From the NCBI GenBank assembly GCA_025210295.1, contig JAOASC010000044.1:1-64000 (forward strand): a stretch of 64,000 nucleotides of DNA, read 5' to 3'. The position numbers and the translations under genes were made by a program. The number at the start of each line of letters is the position of its first letter. Positions within the stretch are counted from its first letter, which is position 1. Under the pieces are notes generated by a model, which made no database searches, was not told the origin of the DNA, and saw only the letters and a list, made by a program, of their open reading frames with translations. Origin of the DNA: Flavobacteriales bacterium. Lineage in GTDB: Bacteria; Bacteroidota; Bacteroidia; Flavobacteriales_D; Parvicellaceae. This document shows, piece after piece, positions 33,765 through 42,164 of the stretch.

Positions 33765-34808
33765 ATGAGAACGTTATCGATATTGTTAATTATTGGGCTA
33801 TTACTTGGGGCATGCCGAAAAAAAGAGGTTGGCCCACAACGTATAGACGGAACAGCTTATCATAAAGAAGCTGGTAGTAAGGTTGTGATCGGCTGTGAAG
33901 GTAACTTTGGCTGGGGAAATGCTTCAATGTCTGTCTATAATGCAGAAACGAAAGTCAACGTCAATCAGGTGTTTAGCACGCAAAATAGTCTTCCATTGGG
34001 AGATGTTTTTCAGTCGTCAACATTGTTTAATGGAGATTTATTTGTGGTGGTCAATAATTCAAATAAAATAGAAGTTGTAGATACGACTAATTTTTTATCA
34101 AAAGGAACCATTACAGGACTTACAAGCCCACGTTATTTTTTAGGTGTTTCTCCATCAAAAGCGTATGTGTCTGATTTGTATGCTAATGCAATAACGATCG
34201 TTAACCCGACTACTTTTCAAGTTACTGAATCTATTCCTGTTTCAGCATGGACAGAGCAGTTGGTTTTACTAGATCAAACGGCCTACGTAACACAAAAGGG
34301 CTCCAACCAAGTTTTATTAATTGACGTTACAACAGATGCTATCATAGATTCGATAACTGTTGGACGAGAACCCAATAGTTTAGTGTTGGATACTTTTGAT
34401 AATCTTTGGGTGTTATGCAGTGGAGGAGTGAATGAAGCGATCCCGTCATTAGTTCAAATTAATACAGCGACTAATACTGTAATGAAAGAGTTGTTTTTTA
34501 GCTCCATAACCGAATCTCCTAACAACTTACAGATAGATACTAGTGGAACACAGTTAATTTATTTGAATAGTGCAATTTATCAGCAGTCCATCTCGTCCAA
34601 TACCATGAATCAGACACCTGTGTTGAATGCAGGGAATATCGTTTATTATGGATTGGGAGTGAATCCATATAATAACGAAATCTATTTATCGGATGCAAAA
34701 GATTATGTTCAAGCAGGAACAGTATATCGTTATTCACCAACGTTAGAGCTAATTGATCATTTTAATACTGGGATTATCCCACAAGATTTTACATTTTTAG
34801 AAAACTAA
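33765..34808 (+). CDS. btuG: YncE-like beta-propeller lipoprotein (DUF5074), BtuG-like
   Basis: A 347-residue lipoprotein. The leader MRTLSILLIIGLLLGAC has lipobox LGAC with C17 as the likely lipidation site. The rest is a seven-bladed propeller with YncE/DUF5074-type repeats: EVVDTTNFLSKGTITG, SPSKAYVSDLYANAITIV, TQKGSNQVLLIDVTTD, VGREPNSLVLDTFDNLWVLC, NPYNNEIYLSDAKDYVQAGT. In Bacteroides, BtuG of this type sits on the cell surface and hands cobalamin to BtuB. The gene begins 5 bases after the receptor gene, supporting a two-protein uptake complex. Substrate identity is inference. Confidence 0.78.
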   Translation: MRTLSILLIIGLLLGACRKKEVGPQRIDGTAYHKEAGSKVVIGCEGNFGWGNASMSVYNAETKVNVNQVFSTQNSLPLGDVFQSSTLFNGDLFVVVNNSNKIEVVDTTNFLSKGTITGLTSPRYFLGVSPSKAYVSDLYANAITIVNPTTFQVTESIPVSAWTEQLVLLDQTAYVTQKGSNQVLLIDVTTDAIIDSITVGREPNSLVLDTFDNLWVLCSGGVNEAIPSLVQINTATNTVMKELFFSSITESPNNLQIDTSGTQLIYLNSAIYQQSISSNTMNQTPVLNAGNIVYYGLGVNPYNNEIYLSDAKDYVQAGTVYRYSPTLELIDHFNTGIIPQDFTFLEN

Positions 34809-34813
34809 TGGGA

Positions 34814-34860
34814 AACTCATAAAATGGCTAAACTTATTCAAGTTAAAGTGCTCATGAGTT
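34814..34860 (+). terminator. Weak nested hairpin after the BtuG-like gene
   Basis: AACTCAT (34814-34820) pairs with ATGAGTT (34854-34860), and inside it AACTT/AAGTT closes a 4-base loop. There is no strong T-run. It lies between convergent genes. Confidence 0.3.
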
Positions 34861-34896
34861 ATTTAAATGGATAAGGGAATAACGGTTTTCACTTTT

Positions 34897-35322
34897 TTAA
34901 ATGTATCGCATTTTCATGATAATCGTTTTATCTTCCTGAGAAAGGTAAAACTTAAAGTCATCAAAAGCAGGTTCCGTGACGCCTTTGTGGTAGTAGTTAG
35001 AAAAGGCAAAGCCTTCAGTGGGGATAAAGAATATAAAATTCATTTTCCAATTTTTATCTTCATCATCCATCAGAGCAAGACCATAAATGTTGGGGGTAAG
35101 GTTGGGGATACTCGTAGTTAAAACTCCATCTTTAACAGTTGTTTTGGGTACTGCTTTCCATATAATAGGTTGCTTAGCTTGGTAATTCTTTTCGTTTGTA
35201 TATACACCAATCAAAAGTTGTCCTTTGTTGTTTTTTATGTCTGTAACTTTTATGTTGACCGTTTGCGATAAACAACAAAAAGATGTTAAGACAACTGCTA
35301 TTATAAGATTAAGAACTTTCAT
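34897..35322 (-). CDS. DUF2141 secreted protein, copy 2
   Basis: A 141-residue protein with a signal peptide (1-19, ending CCLSQ). DUF2141 features are IKNNKGQLLIGVYTNEKNY, YGLALMDDEDKNWKMNF and GFAFSNYYHKGVTEPAF. The family is a small beta-sandwich exported protein of unknown role in Bacteroidota. Its ATG directly follows the TAA of the paralogous upstream gene (TAAATG), so the two are translated from one message. It is the last gene of a five-gene operon. Confidence 0.88.
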   Translation of the reverse strand: MKVLNLIIAVVLTSFCCLSQTVNIKVTDIKNNKGQLLIGVYTNEKNYQAKQPIIWKAVPKTTVKDGVLTTSIPNLTPNIYGLALMDDEDKNWKMNFIFFIPTEGFAFSNYYHKGVTEPAFDDFKFYLSQEDKTIIMKMRYI

Positions 35323-35751
35323 TTATAAATACCTCAATTTCATGACGACAGTTTTATCATCTTTTCCAAGGTCAAAGTCAAAATCATAAAATTTAGGTTT
35401 ACTCATTCCTGTATGGTAGTAATCAGAAAATGCAAAACCTTCTTTAGGAAGTATTAAGCCATAAGTCATCTCACGATCAAAATCTTCGTCATCTAGCAAA
35501 GCAATACCATAAGTTCCTGGTGATAGTCCCTCAACTTTGGTGGATATTTTTCCATTTTGAACTTTTGTTTTGTAAACCGTGAGTTTTTTTACTGCTTTTT
35601 CATTAACGTAATCAGTTTGATTAGTGTAAATCCCTAATAAAAGTTGGCCTTTATTATTCCTAATGTTTGTAAATTCTATAGTTAATGTTTGGGCATACAT
35701 AGAAAACAGCATTCCCATTAGGAAAAATGTTAATACTAAATGTTTTTTCAT
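35323..35751 (-). CDS. DUF2141 secreted protein, copy 1
   Basis: The start is ATG 35751, giving 142 residues and a signal peptide (MKKHLVLTFFLMGMLFSMYA). An in-frame start at 35832 would add 27 non-signal residues and run into the upstream gene, so it is rejected. Core motifs match the next gene: IRNNKGQLLLGIYTNQTDY, YGIALLDDEDFDREMTYG, GFAFSDYYHTGMSKPKF. The two are tandem duplicates that have diverged. Function unknown; probably periplasmic or surface. Confidence 0.88.
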   Translation of the reverse strand: MKKHLVLTFFLMGMLFSMYAQTLTIEFTNIRNNKGQLLLGIYTNQTDYVNEKAVKKLTVYKTKVQNGKISTKVEGLSPGTYGIALLDDEDFDREMTYGLILPKEGFAFSDYYHTGMSKPKFYDFDFDLGKDDKTVVMKLRYL

Positions 35752-35761
35752 GTCTAATAAA

Positions 35762-36097
35762 CTAAACGAACCAATACTTGGTTGTATCAATTTCAAAAAA
35801 TTTTTGTTTTTCTTTCCATTCTTTAAATGCAACTCTAAAGAGCTGGACCATTTCTTTGTCTTCTAAGAAATAACTTGTTGGTTGGTCTTTAACGAGAAGG
35901 TGTTGCTTAATATTGTCCTTTAGGTAGTTTTTCCAAAAAGTTGAAGCATGTGTTTTTGCTTCATTTTTACCTACTTCTCGAAATTCTAAAATTGTCTTAG
36001 AAGCTTGTTTAGCATCATTGGTGTAGTCTTCTCCACGTTCTAGAATTTCAACCAATTCTGCATTTGATTTATTAGCATAAGTATTAAGCAGTGACAT
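35762..36097 (-). CDS. Hypothetical protein, 111 residues
   Basis: The ATG at 36097 overlaps the end of the thioesterase gene by 14 bases. The protein is hydrophilic and mainly helical: NKSNAELVEILERGEDYTND, then AKQASKTILEFREV, and a C-terminal FRVAFKEWKEKQKFFEIDTT. No signal peptide, membrane helix or known motif is seen. Position and overlap indicate it belongs to the five-gene operon. I do not recognise the family. Confidence 0.7.
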   Translation of the reverse strand: MSLLNTYANKSNAELVEILERGEDYTNDAKQASKTILEFREVGKNEAKTHASTFWKNYLKDNIKQHLLVKDQPTSYFLEDKEMVQLFRVAFKEWKEKQKFFEIDTTKYWFV

Positions 36098-36593
36098 TTC
36101 TCCTTTCTTTATTCATCTTAGAAAAATAGGCTGTCCTTAGGTTGAAGTCTTGGCTGTTTTCAATTGGTGTATGAATAGAACTAAAAATATCCATAAACTC
36201 TTCGTTGTGATTCTTGGGCTTTCCTGTTTTGATATCAAAGTGCACCAAGTTTACCCAGTTTAAAGCTTTCAAATGGGTCTTTTCTAAATCCCACATTTTC
36301 ATTTCGATAAAAAGATGTTTATTTCCAAAATCTAAAACCTGAGACTCAATTAAGATATCTTCATTGACATTGGCTGGAACCAAATAGCTAATCATATTAC
36401 TCGTAACAACCCATCCTAAGTTTTCTTTAAATGCTAATTCCCCCGTTTTAATTCCAAAATTAGCTTCAAATTGATCTTCCCTAGCGTTTACAAAATAATC
36501 CAAATACCTTGCATTATTAAGGTGTCTAAAAGGATCTGAATCCTGAAAACGAACTTGATAGGTAGATTGTAATATGTTTGATTTATTTTCCAT
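36084..36593 (-). CDS. Hotdog-fold acyl-CoA thioesterase (4HBT/YbgC-like)
   Basis: A 169-residue protein. The N-terminal half has the hotdog signature with VRFQDSDPFRHLNNARYLDY, in which the Asp in the SD position is the usual catalytic residue of 4-hydroxybenzoyl-CoA thioesterase-type enzymes. This is followed by the beta-sheet SNMISYLVPANVNEDILIES. It probably cleaves an acyl-CoA thioester in the cytoplasm. The start at 36593 overlaps the upstream NTF2-like gene by 11 bases and the stop overlaps the next gene by 14, so it is tightly coupled. Confidence 0.88.
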   Translation of the reverse strand: MENKSNILQSTYQVRFQDSDPFRHLNNARYLDYFVNAREDQFEANFGIKTGELAFKENLGWVVTSNMISYLVPANVNEDILIESQVLDFGNKHLFIEMKMWDLEKTHLKALNWVNLVHFDIKTGKPKNHNEEFMDIFSSIHTPIENSQDFNLRTAYFSKMNKERRNVTA

Positions 36594-37056
36594 TTTGTTT
36601 AGTAATGTGTTTGTCTAATAATGAATTGGCTTGTTTGTTAAATTGATTTTGAAAAAAAGTAGTTCCGCCAACTAAAGAACCCACCAGACCAAAAGCTTGT
36701 TTGGACCATTTTTTAAAACTAAAATGATCGGTATGTTTAATGATTTTACCATCTTTAAATTCAAACTCTGCGTCTATGATGTTGTGCACTTTTTTACCTG
36801 TTGCCGAAAACGTGTACCAAGCTTCCCAATGTGCTTTTCCCGTTTGTTCATTGGCATCAATTCCTGAGAACTCCATTTTTAGATCTTTACCAGATATACA
36901 TAGCATTTCCCACATTGCACCTGCACGTTCGCCCTGTAAGATGCCAAAAGCTGGATCTTCAAAAACAATATCCTTATGATAACATTCGGCCATTGTTTTA
37001 GCGTCTTTTGCTTGAAAAGCAGTATAAAATTTTGTCAAAAGTGCTTTATTGTCCAT
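36583..37056 (-). CDS. NTF2-like (SnoaL-type) protein
   Basis: A 157-residue protein. The NTF2-like fold shows in FYTAFQAKDAKTMAECYHKD, IVFEDPAFGILQGERAGAMW, KAHWEAWYTFSATGKKVHN and FKDGKIIKHTDHFSF. Members are small alpha/beta cones that bind hydrophobic ligands or act as isomerases/hydrolases. It is the first gene of the operon and is divergent from the M28 peptidase gene across 72 bases. The ligand is unknown. Confidence 0.88.
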   Translation of the reverse strand: MDNKALLTKFYTAFQAKDAKTMAECYHKDIVFEDPAFGILQGERAGAMWEMLCISGKDLKMEFSGIDANEQTGKAHWEAWYTFSATGKKVHNIIDAEFEFKDGKIIKHTDHFSFKKWSKQAFGLVGSLVGGTTFFQNQFNKQANSLLDKHITKQNGK

Positions 37057-37128
37057 AAGAGTTAATTACCTTTGGTTTATGTTTACGAATATAAACAAAT
37101 ATCCTGTTTGTTTTAAAATAACTTCAAA

Positions 37129-38379
37129 ATGAGATTTTTAATACTATTCCTAATTACTCCATTTATTTTCTATTCACAAACTCCTCAGGAATATGGGAAA
37201 GATATTGTGAAAACCTTAGCCTCTCCAGAGTTTTATGGCCGAGGATATGTGAATGATGGAAGTGAAATTGCGGCTGATTTTGTCGTTGAAAAATTTAAAG
37301 AGTATGGTTTAAAACCATACCATAACACCTATAAACAACCTTTTAATTTAACAGTGAACACATTTCCAACAGTGGTAGAAATGACTATTGATGGAAAAGC
37401 TTTAGAAACAGGTAAGGAGTTTGTTGTTTCTCCAATTTCTGGAAGTTGTCATGGGGAGTATGTTCCATTTTGGATCGACAGTGCCAACTTTCCAAAGGTG
37501 ATAGAAGACCTAAAATCCATGCGAATGAACGGTACGACGGCTTTTATAATGGATAAAAAAGGAATAAGTAACAAAGATACTTTAGCATTATTCAATGAGT
37601 TAAAATATTACCTTTCTACATTAGGGCCTGTAATCACAATAGAAGAAGAAAAGTTTACATGGTCTGTAGGTCGTCAAGAAGCTTCCAATGCTATTGTTGC
37701 CGTATTGAGAAAGAACATTTCTAAGTCGATAGAAAAAGTAGCGTTTAATATTGAAAATAAGTTGGAAGAAAACTATGAAGTAGCAAATGTTATAGGGTAT
37801 ATTGAGGGGAAGTGTAAAAAGAAAAATATTGTAATCACTTCCCATTTCGATCATTTAGGAATGATGGGGCAAAAGACTTATTTTCCAGGAGCTAATGATA
37901 ATGCTAGTGGAACGGCAATGTTTCTTTATCTAGCTCAATATTATTCAACACATCAACCTAAATACAACATTGTTTTTATGTCATTCGCAGCTGAAGAAGC
38001 AGGAATTTTAGGTTCTAAACATTATACAGAACACCCACTATTCCCTTTGGATGAAATTAAGTTTCTAGTGAACTTAGATTTAGCAGGAACAGGAGAGGAA
38101 GGGGTAACAGTGGTTAACGCAACCCTTCATAAAAAGGAGTTTAAAAAACTAGGAAAAATCAATTTAAAAAATAATTATATGGAAAAAGTGAAGTTAAGAG
38201 GCCCTGCTGCAAATTCTGACCATTATTTCTTTACTCAAAAAGGAGTTCCAGCCTTTTTTATCTACACCAATGGAGGAATTAAAGCTTATCATGATGTGTA
38301 TGATAAATCAGAAACATTGCCATTAACTGAATTTAACGATTATAGTGAGTTGCTAATAGCTTTTATAAAAAAGCTGTAA
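37129..38379 (+). CDS. M28-family zinc peptidase, secreted
   Basis: A 416-residue protein with a short signal peptide (MRFLILFLITPFIFYSQ). A PA-like insertion (about 60-190) precedes the M28 catalytic core. Zinc-binding and catalytic motifs are SHFDHLGMM (His/Asp), GANDNASG (Asp), SFAAEEAGILGS (catalytic Glu pair), NLDLAGTG (Asp) and the late His in AANSDHYFF. Members are aminopeptidases or dipeptidases acting in the periplasm or outside. The M17 gene lies 109 bases downstream. Confidence 0.93.
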   Translation: MRFLILFLITPFIFYSQTPQEYGKDIVKTLASPEFYGRGYVNDGSEIAADFVVEKFKEYGLKPYHNTYKQPFNLTVNTFPTVVEMTIDGKALETGKEFVVSPISGSCHGEYVPFWIDSANFPKVIEDLKSMRMNGTTAFIMDKKGISNKDTLALFNELKYYLSTLGPVITIEEEKFTWSVGRQEASNAIVAVLRKNISKSIEKVAFNIENKLEENYEVANVIGYIEGKCKKKNIVITSHFDHLGMMGQKTYFPGANDNASGTAMFLYLAQYYSTHQPKYNIVFMSFAAEEAGILGSKHYTEHPLFPLDEIKFLVNLDLAGTGEEGVTVVNATLHKKEFKKLGKINLKNNYMEKVKLRGPAANSDHYFFTQKGVPAFFIYTNGGIKAYHDVYDKSETLPLTEFNDYSELLIAFIKKL

Positions 38380-38488
38380 CCCGTCCGCATAAATTAATGG
38401 CATTTTCTGTGATTATTGAAAAGATGTGATAATTATAAGCCTCCTAGAATATATTTAGTAACTTTAGACCTCTAAAATTACTATAGTC

Positions 38489-39910
38489 ATGACAGAAATT
38501 AAATTAAATGAAAAGCTAGAGAACGCTAGTTCAATATATCTCGTAGAAAAAATAGAAGATTTACCTGCTAATACTTGCTCGTCAAAGGAGTTAGACTATA
38601 TCACAGGAAAATTGAAAGAGAACTTTGATTACGCTATTGTTAATCAATATGATGAGCGAATAGTAGTGGTAAAAGTTGCCAAAGAAAATACCTATCAAAA
38701 CGTAGAAAAAGTAAGAAAAGCTGGAGCTAAAATTTTGAGTGAGCTCAACGGAGCTAAAGTAGCAAATGTTCATGTTTTTGGAAATGAAGCCAGTTCATTG
38801 GCTATGGCTGAAGGAATGGCTTTAGCAAATTATCAGTTTTTAAAATATTTTAAAGATGCTGATAAAAAACAAAATGCCCTGGCAGCAATTAGTCTGATTT
38901 CAGATTCAATTGGAGCGCAAAAGGTCTTAGAATTAGTTGCTGGAATAGAAGCAAACTCATGGGCAAAAGACCTTGTCAATGAGCCTTTATCCTTTTTAAC
39001 GGCAACGGAGCTTGCCAATCAAATAGTGGAGAAAACAACTCCTGTTGGAGTTAAAGTTGAGGTGTTAGATCAGTTGAAAATAGAAACACTAAAGATGGGA
39101 GGTTTACTAGCTGTAAATCAAGGGAGCTTAGATCCTGCTACATTCACCATTATGGAATGGAAACCAGAAAATGCTAGAAATGTTAAGCCTATCGTTTTGG
39201 TTGGGAAAGGAATCGTTTACGATACGGGAGGTTTGAGTCTTAAGCCAACAGCAAACTCTATGGATTTTATGAAATCAGATATGGGAGGAGCAGCTGCAAT
39301 GGCTGGAGCGATATATGCCGTTGCTAAAGCTAAAATTCCTGTTCATGTAGTGGGATTAATTCCTGCTACAGATAACCGCCCAAGTGGAAATGCTTATGCG
39401 CCAGGAGATGTAATTAATATGTATAACGGGTTAACTGTTGAAGTGTTAAATACAGATGCAGAGGGACGTATGGTCATGGCTGATGCCTTGAGTTATGCTA
39501 AAAAATATGAACCAGAGTTGGTAATCGATGCAGCAACACTTACTGGAGCAGCTGTTGCAGCTTTAGGGCCAGAAGCATCTGCAATAATGGGAACTGCTGA
39601 TGAATCGGTAATGAGCGCATTGAAAACAGCTGGAGTTGATACTTATGAAAGAGTGGTTGAATTCCCGTTTTTTGAAGAATATGGAGAGTATTTAAAATCA
39701 GATATTGCTGATTTAAAGAATATTGGAGGGCCATTAGCAGGAACAATTACTGCGGGTAAATTTCTTGAGAATTTTACTGATTATCCATGGGTTCATGTGG
39801 ATATTGCCCCAACAGCTTGGAGTAAGGCAACTAAGGGGTATACCTCTAAAGGAGCAACAGCGAGTGGTGTACGTTTGTTCTTTGAGTTTATTAAGAATTA
39901 CACAAAATAA
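38489..39910 (+). CDS. pepA: Leucyl aminopeptidase (M17)
   Basis: A 473-residue cytosolic aminopeptidase. The catalytic domain has KGIVYDTGGLSLKPTANSMD (metal-ligand Asp and catalytic Lys), SDMGGAAAMAG, and the M17 signature NTDAEGRMVMADAL carrying metal ligands Asp and Glu and the catalytic Arg. The N-terminal macro-like domain is present. It releases N-terminal residues from peptides using two metal ions, normally as a hexamer. It is followed two bases later by pdxA, so the genes are probably co-transcribed. Confidence 0.96.
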   Translation: MTEIKLNEKLENASSIYLVEKIEDLPANTCSSKELDYITGKLKENFDYAIVNQYDERIVVVKVAKENTYQNVEKVRKAGAKILSELNGAKVANVHVFGNEASSLAMAEGMALANYQFLKYFKDADKKQNALAAISLISDSIGAQKVLELVAGIEANSWAKDLVNEPLSFLTATELANQIVEKTTPVGVKVEVLDQLKIETLKMGGLLAVNQGSLDPATFTIMEWKPENARNVKPIVLVGKGIVYDTGGLSLKPTANSMDFMKSDMGGAAAMAGAIYAVAKAKIPVHVVGLIPATDNRPSGNAYAPGDVINMYNGLTVEVLNTDAEGRMVMADALSYAKKYEPELVIDAATLTGAAVAALGPEASAIMGTADESVMSALKTAGVDTYERVVEFPFFEEYGEYLKSDIADLKNIGGPLAGTITAGKFLENFTDYPWVHVDIAPTAWSKATKGYTSKGATASGVRLFFEFIKNYTK

Positions 39911-39912
39911 GT

Positions 39913-40983
39913 ATGAGTAATAAGAAAGAAAATATTAGAGTAGGAATATCAGTAGGTGATATCAATGGTGTTGGAATGGAAGTGATCATGAAAACACTTA
40001 AAGATAATCGAGTCTTAGAAGATATTACTGTTATCGTCTATGGTGCTGCTCGTTTAACATCTTACTATAAAAAAACTTTGGGATTCAATCAGTTTAACTT
40101 TGTAAAAACAGAGAGTGCTGAAAAGGCTAAACCTAATAAAGCAAACTTAATTAATGTATGGCAAGATGAGGTAAAGATAACAATGGGAGAATCAACAGAA
40201 GACGGAGGGATTTATGCGCTGAAGTCTTTAAAAGCTGCTACAGAAGATTTGGCTGGAGGAAAGATTGATGTATTGGTTACCGCTCCAATTAATAAGCATA
40301 ATATTCAAAGTGAACAGTTTAATTTTCCTGGGCATACAGAATATTTAACACAATATGCTAATGCTGATGAATCACTCATGTTTATGATTGATGAAGGGTT
40401 AAGGATAGGAGTTGCAACGAATCATATTCCTTTAAAGGAGGTGTCTGAGGTGCTAACCAAAGAGTTGATTGCTGATAAGGTCAGGTTGATGGTCGCTTCT
40501 TTGAAAAAAGATTTTGGAATAGAAGAGCCTAGAATCGCAGTTTTAGGGTTAAATCCTCATGCTGGAGACGATGGGTTGTTAGGAGACGAAGAGGAAGAAG
40601 TAATTATCCCTGCTCTTGAAGATTTAAATGAAGAAGGAATAATGGCTTACGGCCCTTATGCTGCTGATGGTATTTTTGGATCAGAAAATTATTATAAATT
40701 TGATGCAGTTCTTGCCATGTATCACGATCAAGGATTAGTTCCTTTTAAAGCTTTGTCTAGAGGGAATGGAGTCAATTTTACAGCAGGCTTGCCTATTGTA
40801 AGAACATCGCCCGACCATGGAACAGCGTTTGATATTGTTGGAAAAGGAAAGGCTTCAGAGGCCTCGTTTAGAAATGCCTTATTTACAGCTGTAGATATTT
40901 TTAGAAATAGACAACACTATAAGCAAATAACAGCCAACCCTTTGCCAATAAAAGAACATAAAAAAGAATATCATAAGAAATAA
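39913..40983 (+). CDS. pdxA: 4-hydroxythreonine-4-phosphate dehydrogenase
   Basis: A 356-residue enzyme of the DXP-dependent pyridoxal phosphate pathway. It oxidises 4-phosphohydroxy-threonine with NAD before condensation by PdxJ. Motifs: RVGISVGDINGVGMEV at the N-terminus, ITAPINKHNIQ-type loop (VTAPINKHNI), PGHTEYLTQYA with a metal-ligand His, LGLNPHAGDDG and MYHDQGLVPFKAL with another metal-ligand His, and RTSPDHGTAFDI. Length fits the family. A strong terminator begins at its stop codon. Confidence 0.97.
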   Translation: MSNKKENIRVGISVGDINGVGMEVIMKTLKDNRVLEDITVIVYGAARLTSYYKKTLGFNQFNFVKTESAEKAKPNKANLINVWQDEVKITMGESTEDGGIYALKSLKAATEDLAGGKIDVLVTAPINKHNIQSEQFNFPGHTEYLTQYANADESLMFMIDEGLRIGVATNHIPLKEVSEVLTKELIADKVRLMVASLKKDFGIEEPRIAVLGLNPHAGDDGLLGDEEEEVIIPALEDLNEEGIMAYGPYAADGIFGSENYYKFDAVLAMYHDQGLVPFKALSRGNGVNFTAGLPIVRTSPDHGTAFDIVGKGKASEASFRNALFTAVDIFRNRQHYKQITANPLPIKEHKKEYHKK

Positions 40984-41014
40984 AAAAAGGCTTGAGTTTT
41001 TTCAAGCCTTTTTT
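40983..41014. terminator. Bidirectional terminator between pdxA and dps
   Basis: AAAAAAGGCTTGA (40983-40995) and TCAAGCCTTTTTT (41002-41014) form a perfect 13-bp stem with A/T tracts on both sides, between convergent genes. Confidence 0.92.
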
Positions 41015-41044
41015 ATTAATTCTATTCTAATTAGGTACAAAGTT

Positions 41045-41515
41045 TTAACCTTTTAGGTAAGAAGAAAGCATCCACAGTGTCTTTTCTGATTCAGAGATGT
41101 AGTCACTCATTAAACTTGCAGTCCCCTCATCTTCAGCGTCGCTTGCCATACTTAAAATCTCACGTTCTTTTAAAATGATAGTAGAGAAGTTACTCACAAT
41201 GATTTTGATTCCCTCTATACCATTTGTAATTCCTTTTTCAGCTTTAATATCGGATTGATTAAGGTAGTCTTCAAATGTATGTAAAGGCTCTCCTTCTAAG
41301 GTTAAAATTCGTTCAGCTATTTCATCTACTTTAAGAACAGCATCGTTATAAAATTCCTCAAATTTTAAGTGAAGTTCAAAAAACTCACGCCCTTTAATAT
41401 TCCAATGTAAGCCTCTTAGGTTTTGATAAAAGAGCTGGTAATCAGCAAGTAATAAGTTGAGTTTTTGACTAAGTTTTTCTGCTGCTTCTTTATTGATTCC
41501 AATTAAATTCTTCAT
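41045..41515 (-). CDS. dps: Dps-family ferritin-like protein
   Basis: A 156-residue protein that should form 12-subunit cages storing iron and protecting DNA from peroxide. Ferroxidase features: GLHWNIKG (His) on helix A and the FEEFYNDAVLKVDEIAERI helix carrying the Asp and Glu ligands, as in Dps. A four-helix bundle fills the whole length, and there is no long positively charged tail. It is monocistronic. A near-consensus promoter box (CAAAGATC in the plus sequence) lies just upstream. Oxidative stress control is likely from the family, not shown here. Confidence 0.95.
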   Translation of the reverse strand: MKNLIGINKEAAEKLSQKLNLLLADYQLFYQNLRGLHWNIKGREFFELHLKFEEFYNDAVLKVDEIAERILTLEGEPLHTFEDYLNQSDIKAEKGITNGIEGIKIIVSNFSTIILKEREILSMASDAEDEGTASLMSDYISESEKTLWMLSSYLKG

Positions 41516-41606
41516 GATTCGTTGTTTTTTTATTTTGTTACCACAAAGATCATTAGTTTATTGGTATAAATCAAATTGATAGTTTTTATACCAGTATAAG
41601 AATAAT

Positions 41607-42047
41607 TTATATCCTAATCCATTGTAAAATGAAAGCTGTAATGTTGGGAAGTTGATAATGATAGTGAGCCACACTTACTGGATCATTTTGCGTAGATGGA
41701 AGTTTTTCTTTAGCATTGATTTGTTCACGTTCATGAATTAATTTCATTTTGTAAATACCGTCATTAATCGTTTCTACTTTGGAAATAATCGCTTGAGTTG
41801 TAATGATATTTTGGTCAAAAAATACTTCGGCAGTTTCATTTTCAAAGTCGATGTCGAATGAAGTGATGCCATTTGTTTTACTCATCTCTTTTTCAATAAC
41901 ACCTTTACATCCATGTTCACATACCATACCATCGATTTCAAAGTTGGCAATCCAATTTTTAGGAGCTTTAGGGGTTGTGTTACTTGAACAAGCATTAAAC
42001 ACAAAAAAAGTAATTGTAAGGGCGAGTAAAGTAACTATTCTGATCAT
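41607..42047 (-). CDS. Heavy-metal-associated (HMA) domain lipoprotein
   Basis: The start is ATG 42047: it gives a lipoprotein leader MIRIVTLLALTITFFVFNAC with C20 as lipid site, and a promoter box (TAATTTTG, complement of 42068-42075) lies 20 bases upstream. A longer frame to 42095 would place that box inside the gene. The HMA domain (about 33-105) has the metal loop GMVCEHGCKGVIEKEM, with C43 and C47 spaced CxxxC instead of the usual CxxC, and a His between them. The C-terminal part contains SVAHYHYQLP. It probably binds copper or a similar metal in the periplasm. 146 residues. Confidence 0.85.
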   Translation of the reverse strand: MIRIVTLLALTITFFVFNACSSNTTPKAPKNWIANFEIDGMVCEHGCKGVIEKEMSKTNGITSFDIDFENETAEVFFDQNIITTQAIISKVETINDGIYKMKLIHEREQINAKEKLPSTQNDPVSVAHYHYQLPNITAFILQWIRI

Positions 42048-42067
42048 AATGGTAAATATTGTGAATA

Positions 42068-42075
42068 CAAAATTA
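42068..42075 (-). promoter_or_regulatory. -7 box of the HMA lipoprotein gene
   Basis: The complement reads TAATTTTG, matching TAnnTTTG, 20 bases before the ATG at 42047. Its position supports that start over one at 42095. Confidence 0.5.
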
Positions 42076-42138
42076 ATGAAAATAGTTAAAAGCAACTTTT
42101 AACTATTGCTTTTTAACAATTCTTAAAAAGATAGTGAC

Positions 42139-42146
42139 TACATTTG
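42139..42146 (+). promoter_or_regulatory. -7 box of the EamA transporter gene
   Basis: TACATTTG matches TAnnTTTG and lies 18 bases before the ATG at 42165. Confidence 0.5.
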
Positions 42147-42164
42147 CCCCTCAAAAAAAAATAA

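Noticed and set aside
34867-35121. Plus-strand frame opposite DUF2141
   Set aside because: The minus-strand gene has a signal peptide and family motifs; this frame has none.
35752-35832. Longer N-terminus for the DUF2141 copy 1 gene
   Set aside because: It would put 27 polar residues before a good signal peptide and overlap the upstream gene.
38380-38488. Terminator between the M28 and M17 peptidase genes
   Set aside because: No stem of useful length was found in this 109-base spacer.
42048-42095. Longer N-terminus for the HMA lipoprotein
   Set aside because: The shorter start gives a proper lipoprotein leader, and a -7 promoter box lies within the extension.
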